Below, one piece after another: positions 58,017-64,000 of a stretch of DNA of 64,000 nucleotides (position 1 is the stretch's first letter; every line of letters begins with the position of its first letter). Made by a program: the position numbers and the translations under genes. This DNA is from Ferdinandcohnia sp036962705 (lineage in GTDB: Bacteria > Bacillota > Bacilli > Bacillales > Bacillaceae_L). Under the pieces are notes generated by a model. It did not search any database. It was not told the origin of the DNA and was given only the letters and a program-made list of their open reading frames with translations. The stretch lies in assembly GCF_036962705.1 (NCBI RefSeq), contig NZ_JBALOQ010000017.1, forward strand, positions 62,001-126,000, in the 5' to 3' direction.

Positions 58017-60614
58017 CTATGTTAGAGGGAATGATACGCCGTCTAAACTCACCCAACCGTTTCCGCCACTCAATAGACACACATCTCCATTGTTAAATAT
58101 GGTAAGATTTCCTATTCCAGTATCCGTTAACACAGGGAACGTCCTAGCGTTCGAAGGAATATGTCCATTGGCTAACCTAAACATCGGTCTAGTCTGACCA
58201 ATGGAACCACTAGAAATCCTCCCTTTAAATTCGATTGTATTATTTGAATTCTTTCTATATCCTATGGGTTCAAATCCTCTGTCGTAGTTCACCCAAAAGT
58301 TCTGAAAGGAAGGAGATATGAAAGGATTCTGTACAATTGGCTGGTCAAATTTAAAGGAACCTTCAATGACAGTTGGGTCAAAAGATGATCCCCATGATTT
58401 GATTAGCCCAGGTGACATTGTTAGACCTTTTACTACCTCGGTTAGATTGTTAAACTTTAGAAGCTCAACAATCCCTTCCTTAAAGGTTCCGTGTTGAAAA
58501 TTCCCAGCACCTAAATCTCCTCTGGAAGAAGTGAAAACAGCACCTGCTATCTTCCCACCGGTTATATTCGCAGCACTAAAATCAAACGCCCCTAAGTTTT
58601 CAATGAATGCAGTATATGCAAATAAATTAGCAATATCGACATGATTCGCTTTAATCACATTTGCTTCGATTTCTGTAGTGCTATCGACAATGTTAGGCCC
58701 CTGTGGTCCTCGAGGTCCTGTGTCGCCCTTATCGCCCTTGTCTCCTTTAACCTTATTCCAGGTATAAGAGGAGACGTTATTGCTATCAGCGCTATTAAAA
58801 TCCACATACGTTCCAATCCATTCGCCAACAGTCTCACCATTATTTGCAGTAAAGTTCTTTCCACCATCGTTCGAGTATTTTACGTGTAGATAACTTGTAC
58901 TACCGTCGGCACCTGGCTCACCTGGTACACCGTCAGAACCTTTAAAAAGCCCCCATTTATATGAGGTATAGGATGATGGTGCGCTAGGTGTTGTCGTAGT
59001 TGCTACACCAATATATAAAGCTCCAGCTGGGTTATCGCTCATAGGATTTCCGTTGGAGTTTTGACTATATTTCACCCAAAGATATGAGCTGGATCCATCC
59101 TTACCGTTTTGACCATCTTTTCCATCAAAGTAATCTGTTCCTTTGATTGGTGTGTAACCATCTGCTCCTTTTGATCCCTGTTCTCCTTTAGGGCCTTGTG
59201 GTCCTTGTTGACCATCTGCACCATCAAATACTTTTGAAATGGTAATCTGTGAGACTGTGGAGGTCTTGTCACTGATAGCAATCTCAGCTACAAAGGTACT
59301 CTTTTCCTCCACATCACTGCTGGAAACATTGATTGATTTTCCTGTTTGATTAAAGGTAGTGTCTACATTTCCGTCCTTGTCACGCTTAACCCATTGATAT
59401 GAATATTTGTCACCGTCAGAATCGACTTCAAAACCACCAAGAAACGTTTTAGCCGTTAAGGTAGTTTGACCTAGCCCATTTTTAAAAATGTCTCCTGAGC
59501 TTGATACCACAGTTGATTGGACAAGTTTAACTAGCCTATCGGACATTACTTGTTTTAGAAGGGCAACTTGTTTTTCCAAATCCTCTTTCTTGTATTCAAC
59601 GAAGTTACCAATCTTACATTCGAGTACTTTGCCAGTAGAAGGGTCATCCACAATCTCTTGAAAACTAGCTTCAAGATACAAAGGTGGTGAATAACCATCA
59701 TCTATTGTTCGAGTGATCTGACCTATTCTTATAATTTCGTGATAATGTCCTGCAATATGTTCAATAGTAGCGACTTTACATTCATATGATACATTTGAAT
59801 CTATGCGCTTTTTTAATTCGTTTTCAGTCAGAGTAGTCAATCGTTCCAACGTCATGTTTTGGTCATCAGATTCAGGATAATAGTCTTCTATTAAGTGCTT
59901 ACCGTTTCTTCCCCATCGTTGTCGTGCTTCTTCATCCTCAATTAATACTTCAATCCTGGTACCGTCTTCTCTTTCAGGTCCAAATCCCCTTAATGCTGTG
60001 ACAACTCCTGTGCTGTTCTCAACACGGCGTAAACCTATTAAATCTTTACCGAATTCAATTTCTTTTCCTTCAAAGACCTCACGATCCACGAACATGTCAA
60101 CGTATCGACCTACAATTCGATTGCCTTTGACTTCGATTCTAAACCTAAGGACCAATCCAAATGTAGATGCTATGTACTTCAACAGTTCATAAGGATTCAT
60201 TCGTTCAGATATAGTTATTTTCCTAATACCTGCAAATTCAATATTTCCTGGTCGCCACTCTGTACCATTTAATGTGGTTTCTGTCGCTGTTTGTGCAGTC
60301 TGACCATCCCAACTGGCTGGAGGTATTGCATCAGCCTTATTCAAATCAACAAAACTAGCTGTCCCAATAACTATTTTTTGACTACGTGTAGGTTGGTCTG
60401 AAAATAGAATAATATATTCCTCAAAAAAACCGTCTCTATCCTGTAGGACGAGGCGGTTTCTTCCGTTTAATTTATCCAATTTGGTTAATGCAGTAAATTC
60501 AATTTTGTTCTTATTGTCAGTAGTTGTAAAACGTCTTGAGTGAATATATTCCCCCTTATCGAGGGTCCCAATAATCTTGTCGGTTTGTTTATCAAGAATG
60601 TGAATTAAAGCCAT
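58017..60614 (-). CDS. phage tail protein (prophage endopeptidase-tail type) with collagen-like repeats
   Basis: The start at 60614 follows GAGGTGG and gives 865 residues. Residues 1-350 match the phage minor structural/tail-associated protein family (IHILDKQTDKIIGTLDKG, RMNPYELLKYI, DLIGLRRVENSTGVVTALRGFG). From about 460 there are two Gly-x-y runs (GQQGPQGPKGEQG and KGDKGDKGDTGPRGPQGP) around Ser-rich linkers. The C-terminal 150 residues probably form the receptor-binding tip. It overlaps the distal tail gene by 10 bp. Confidence 0.88.
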   Translation of the reverse strand: MALIHILDKQTDKIIGTLDKGEYIHSRRFTTTDNKNKIEFTALTKLDKLNGRNRLVLQDRDGFFEEYIILFSDQPTRSQKIVIGTASFVDLNKADAIPPASWDGQTAQTATETTLNGTEWRPGNIEFAGIRKITISERMNPYELLKYIASTFGLVLRFRIEVKGNRIVGRYVDMFVDREVFEGKEIEFGKDLIGLRRVENSTGVVTALRGFGPEREDGTRIEVLIEDEEARQRWGRNGKHLIEDYYPESDDQNMTLERLTTLTENELKKRIDSNVSYECKVATIEHIAGHYHEIIRIGQITRTIDDGYSPPLYLEASFQEIVDDPSTGKVLECKIGNFVEYKKEDLEKQVALLKQVMSDRLVKLVQSTVVSSSGDIFKNGLGQTTLTAKTFLGGFEVDSDGDKYSYQWVKRDKDGNVDTTFNQTGKSINVSSSDVEEKSTFVAEIAISDKTSTVSQITISKVFDGADGQQGPQGPKGEQGSKGADGYTPIKGTDYFDGKDGQNGKDGSSSYLWVKYSQNSNGNPMSDNPAGALYIGVATTTTPSAPSSYTSYKWGLFKGSDGVPGEPGADGSTSYLHVKYSNDGGKNFTANNGETVGEWIGTYVDFNSADSNNVSSYTWNKVKGDKGDKGDTGPRGPQGPNIVDSTTEIEANVIKANHVDIANLFAYTAFIENLGAFDFSAANITGGKIAGAVFTSSRGDLGAGNFQHGTFKEGIVELLKFNNLTEVVKGLTMSPGLIKSWGSSFDPTVIEGSFKFDQPIVQNPFISPSFQNFWVNYDRGFEPIGYRKNSNNTIEFKGRISSGSIGQTRPMFRLANGHIPSNARTFPVLTDTGIGNLTIFNNGDVCLLSGGNGWVSLDGVSFPLT

Positions 60615-62023
60615 GCTGTCGGCCACCTCACTTTTAGTGATTCTATCGCATCGAATGGCTCTGCAACAAGAGCACTTTGCCCCGGCTTTACAGAAAAGTA
60701 TTTTCCGATAAACGCCTTCTCATTATTGATATCTTCACCGTTAAGAGTGATTAATTTTCGTTTGTTATCAAACACAACAACGTCACCAACTCGTCCAATG
60801 ATAGGTATACCTTGCTGTTGATTAATCCTTGTCACAGTGACATGACTAGCGCCAAGTGATTCAATCGGTAAGTATGCTCCAAACTGTGCAAAATGAAGCC
60901 CTATACTTACTAATTTGGTTTGATACTCATTTGTAGAATCAAAGTACTTCTTAGCCTTTGTGGCAAGCTCCTTACCGTTAGAATCAACCTTTTTCAGGAA
61001 GAATTCTATTTCTCTACCAATGCGAGTAATTCGTATATAACCGTAAAAACCTTCCCACTTTTCATTAGCATTCCGTACAAGAACCTCTTTTCTCACTTCA
61101 TTTGCATTGTACAAATATCCTTCTGGCATGTTCTGTTCATAGCTGTTCCACATGTCACTCATACCTAGCATAAAGATCTTTTTGTTTGTCGGATCTAACC
61201 CATAAAGTTGAACTTTCCCTAATTCCGTAAGTGTTCGAGCGTTAAAGACAAATGTAAATTCTACAGAAAAGTCTTGAAGTTGCTGAGAAAGTGATTTTTG
61301 GACAGCTGGACCATGCCATGCTGTACCCGTACCATAGCTTGAAGGAATGATGTTATTCCCATTACTTGTAACAGTACCCGTCTTCACACTTCCATCGGGA
61401 GTAAACCCTGCAGCTCCCCAACCAACTGTGGATGCCATTGAGTCATTAAGAATGATAGTTTTAGGCTCGAATACAATATCATCAACTGACACTGGTTCAC
61501 CAATCATATTGATTTCTTCACCATTGCCAACTGCGACAAATGTGGTATCTTTTTTCAATTTACAAGTGATGACTGGATATGATTCAGCTGTACCTTCATT
61601 CTCAACAATTAGTGGACCTGTTCCCGTTACAGTCTGTTCCTCGCCGTATTTGTAGGGGTCGGGGCAGAGGAAGGTGATAACACCCTTACCCTTCCATAAG
61701 ATTTCATCTAAATCCAATTCCTCTGTTACTTCAGCATAATAGATGCGATTAGGTTCATCATTGAATATTAATTTTTTTGGCTCATCAGTAATAAGCCACG
61801 CTGCTAATTCTTCTTTTAAACTTTGGAGATTACTAGAATTCAAACCACGAACCTCTATAGGAACGTTGATAACCCTAACCTTTATTTTCTTTCCTGATAT
61901 ATAACCGCCTGGACGACCCGGAATTTCAATAATTTCGTGCTCAATAGGTGCCCATGTTGGTCGTTCAACACCTCTTACTGCTCGGATATAGCTTTTTGTA
62001 ATTCCATCAAATGAAAAACTCAC
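60605..62023 (-). CDS. phage distal tail protein (Dit)
   Basis: The protein has 472 residues. The N-terminal 140 residues have the siphovirus Dit pattern (PGRPGGYISGKKIKVRVINVPIEV, LAAWLITDEPKKLIFNDEPNRIYYAEV, VITFLCPDPYKYG). A middle insertion of about 200 residues resembles a carbohydrate-binding-like beta sandwich, and the end returns to the Dit C-terminus (VFDNKRKLITLNGEDI). It forms the hub at the tail tip. Confidence 0.88.
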   Translation of the reverse strand: MSFSFDGITKSYIRAVRGVERPTWAPIEHEIIEIPGRPGGYISGKKIKVRVINVPIEVRGLNSSNLQSLKEELAAWLITDEPKKLIFNDEPNRIYYAEVTEELDLDEILWKGKGVITFLCPDPYKYGEEQTVTGTGPLIVENEGTAESYPVITCKLKKDTTFVAVGNGEEINMIGEPVSVDDIVFEPKTIILNDSMASTVGWGAAGFTPDGSVKTGTVTSNGNNIIPSSYGTGTAWHGPAVQKSLSQQLQDFSVEFTFVFNARTLTELGKVQLYGLDPTNKKIFMLGMSDMWNSYEQNMPEGYLYNANEVRKEVLVRNANEKWEGFYGYIRITRIGREIEFFLKKVDSNGKELATKAKKYFDSTNEYQTKLVSIGLHFAQFGAYLPIESLGASHVTVTRINQQQGIPIIGRVGDVVVFDNKRKLITLNGEDINNEKAFIGKYFSVKPGQSALVAEPFDAIESLKVRWPTAWL

Positions 62024-62034
62024 ACGGACACCTC

Positions 62035-64000
62035 CTAAAACAGACTTTCTATAACTTTCTTGATATCCATAGTTTCTTGCATATCGTCAACCGTTGCATA
62101 TACGATTTCCCTACCATTAATTGCAATACTAACTGGACGTGATGCTAGTCTATTGATTGCTCCAACTAGATTGTCTAGATTGCCTGAACCACTATTTTGA
62201 GATGGTACAGATTTGTTACTTGAACCCGTAACAACACTAATAGGCATCACATTCCTAACAGGAGCTGTCACACCTCTTAGCCTATTAATAAAACCGCCTA
62301 CTTTAGGCGTTTCTGGAGTCATCCAACCAGTGGCTTCTTCCATCTTTCTGATTGTTGATGCTTTTTCTTTATCAATACCAACTTGATAGCCTAGCATCAT
62401 ATTTCGACCAAACAGATCTCTCATAAGGCGTGAGGGTGATTTTATACCAAGGAAACTTTTCGCCTTATCGACTGCGTCGCTAATTGTACTAACAACTTTG
62501 TTAGCTAAATCTTTGGCCATTCCAGTAACACCACTAATTAACCCTAAAATTAAATCGATTCCAATCTTCTTCATATCGCTCTTGATTGAGTTGAATTTAG
62601 TTCTTATGGTAGACGCCAGTTCAACGAGTTTTGCAGCTACTTTAGATGGGAGCTGAGCAAAGAAACTTACAATTGAAGTAATAATTTCTGCGGTTTTGGA
62701 TGTAGCATTTGCTTTGAGTTCATTCCATTTCGCCATTGCATTTGAGATCATCTTCCCTAGGTGTGTAGCTACTTTTCCAGGTAATTCAGAGAAGAATTTA
62801 ACAACTGTGGTTATTATTTCTGACACTCTTTCAATTATTTTCGATCTCAATTCTTGCCATTTTTCCAAGTTGTTAGAAACGAATGTCATCACAAGTTGCT
62901 TTACCTCATCACCAAATCTTGTCCATATGCTCACAATATACTGCCACATAAATTTAATTAGTCCCATCACTTTTGTGATGGCAGCACTCCAAACTTCGCT
63001 GATTTTATCCCATTGTCCGGTGACTAAATATACAAGTGTCAAAAATCCAGCTGCAAAAAGAGTTTTAACAATTTCCCACCATGTCGAAAAAACCTCTTTA
63101 ATTGTTGTCAACACTAACGAAACATACTCTTTTATTAAATTCCAGTATGCCGTAAAAACAGTTAGAACGGTTGACCATATTCTTAAAAAAAAGTCTGAAA
63201 TCGGATTCCATATTTTCTTAAATCCTTCAACTGTATCATTCCACAAGCTAACAAAAAAGGCTTTAGTCGATGACCAAATATCCTTAAACCATTGAACTGT
63301 TGACTGCCAAGCTGTTTTTAACGCTACCCAAATTGCTAATCCTGCGATTTTTATTTGATCCCATAATTTGATAAAAAATTCTTTTATTGGTTCCCAATAA
63401 ACAAAAATTAGGATAGCAGCTGCAATAATGGCAGCAACAACCAAGGCTATCGGATTTGCTAAAATCGTGGCATTAAGAGCTGCCCATGTTGCTTTAACTG
63501 CTGTTATTGCTGTTTTAACACTATTTATTACAGCTATCGTTGTATTAAATGCAATTATTCCAGCAACAACAGAAACGATCAACGGTAGCCAAGGTTCTAG
63601 AGCTTGATAAATATCCTTTATTGTCGTCCAAAGCTCTTTCCCTTTTTCAACAGCAACAGGAATCATCTCTGCAATATTAAGGAGCACCTCATTGAACCTT
63701 TTACCAACGTTCATAATTATGTTCTCTATACTTTTGAAGGAAGTATCTTTCAACACTCCGTCAATTGACTCAATAATGGCCGTTACACCACGAACAACTG
63801 CAGTTCTCATGTTCGTATAAGCTGTTTTAATACCGCCACTAGATGTTCGCGCTCTATCCGCAAAACCATTCTGTGTGTTACTAAGCTCAATTAACTTTTT
63901 GTTGAATTGATCAAATGTAATGTCTCCCTCTTTAAGAGCGTCATATAAATCATTTTGTGCAGATGCTCCAGCAAATCCAAACGCCTTTGCTGTATCGTTT
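62035..64000 (-). CDS. phage tail tape measure protein, C-terminal part (5' end outside window)
   Basis: The frame is open to the right edge, so the gene starts beyond 64000; about 654 residues are visible. It is long and helical with hydrophobic stretches (LPLIVSVVAGIIAFNTTIAVI, ILANPIALVVAAIIAAAILIF), Trp-rich repeats (LWDQIKIA, FKDIWSSTKAFFVSLWND) and the C-terminal KSPSRLMRDLFGRNMMLGYQVGI typical of tape measure proteins. It sets tail length. Confidence 0.92.
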   Translation of the reverse strand, partial: NDTAKAFGFAGASAQNDLYDALKEGDITFDQFNKKLIELSNTQNGFADRARTSSGGIKTAYTNMRTAVVRGVTAIIESIDGVLKDTSFKSIENIIMNVGKRFNEVLLNIAEMIPVAVEKGKELWTTIKDIYQALEPWLPLIVSVVAGIIAFNTTIAVINSVKTAITAVKATWAALNATILANPIALVVAAIIAAAILIFVYWEPIKEFFIKLWDQIKIAGLAIWVALKTAWQSTVQWFKDIWSSTKAFFVSLWNDTVEGFKKIWNPISDFFLRIWSTVLTVFTAYWNLIKEYVSLVLTTIKEVFSTWWEIVKTLFAAGFLTLVYLVTGQWDKISEVWSAAITKVMGLIKFMWQYIVSIWTRFGDEVKQLVMTFVSNNLEKWQELRSKIIERVSEIITTVVKFFSELPGKVATHLGKMISNAMAKWNELKANATSKTAEIITSIVSFFAQLPSKVAAKLVELASTIRTKFNSIKSDMKKIGIDLILGLISGVTGMAKDLANKVVSTISDAVDKAKSFLGIKSPSRLMRDLFGRNMMLGYQVGIDKEKASTIRKMEEATGWMTPETPKVGGFINRLRGVTAPVRNVMPISVVTGSSNKSVPSQNSGSGNLDNLVGAINRLASRPVSIAINGREIVYATVDDMQETMDIKKVIESLF

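Noticed and set aside
58600..59300. Plus-strand and alternative-frame open frames inside the tail protein gene
   Set aside because: They arise from Gly-Pro-rich collagen-like codons of the minus-strand tail protein and have no ribosome sites.

Overview
The window is low-GC Firmicute DNA that looks like an endospore-forming member of the Bacillaceae (Bacillus in the broad sense). The support is strong AGGAGG ribosome sites with frequent TTG/GTG starts, many compact intrinsic terminators, a SpoIIP-family protein, a YjcZ-type small sporulation protein, a DUF3231 protein, malate:quinone oxidoreductase, YitT- and YkvA-family proteins and several ECF sigma/anti-sigma pairs. The assembly is a draft: there are two N-runs (46698-46718 and 48386-48431), and four genes carry frameshifts that are either real decay or sequence errors.

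Region 1 (1-46650) is ordinary chromosome: short, mostly monocistronic or two-gene units separated by terminators. It holds a truncated MFS transporter, a broken DUF1697 gene, an alkaline phosphatase with a candidate PhoP box set between two diverged 160-175 bp direct repeats, a Lon-like membrane protease, two SDR oxidoreductases, a membrane metallopeptidase, lipoproteins, a yiaA homologue, an ECF sigma/DUF4179 module, mqo, a PadR-HAAS-serine hydrolase operon, a third ECF unit with a frameshifted sigma gene, VOC and GNAT enzymes, a YitT protein, a SpoIIP paralogue, an AraC regulator and a second ECF/DUF4179 module. Between the alpha/beta hydrolase and the AraC gene lie two adjacent arrays of five 20-bp units.

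Region 2 (about 46170-46720) has hairpin-rich, relatively GC-rich intergenic DNA and the 5' part of tRNA-Arg(CCT), which is interrupted by a gap. The DNA beyond it is prophage, so the tRNA is the likely attachment site.

Region 3 (46720-64000) is one end of a siphovirus-type prophage. Read right to left on the minus strand it gives tape measure, distal tail, tail/endopeptidase with collagen-like repeats, small tail-associated genes, holin-like genes and an amidase endolysin. After these comes a roughly 9-kb accessory (lysogenic conversion) segment next to the tRNA. That segment holds: a Panacea/DUF4065 gene followed, after an intrinsic terminator, by a large membrane protein gene; a YolD-like gene; a DUF3800 gene followed by two related structured small RNAs, each ending in its own terminator; a secreted M23 peptidase with cell-wall-binding repeats; and a cyclic-di-GMP-I riboswitch with terminator in front of an EAL phosphodiesterase and a PilZ protein.

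The two most notable finds are the DUF3800/tandem-RNA locus (50230-51223) and the riboswitch-EAL-PilZ operon (53235-54688). The first shows covarying stems and a promoter on the same strand as the protein gene. The second is a prophage-borne c-di-GMP sensing and degrading unit. The Panacea/membrane protein pair is a candidate toxin-antitoxin or phage-defence module.
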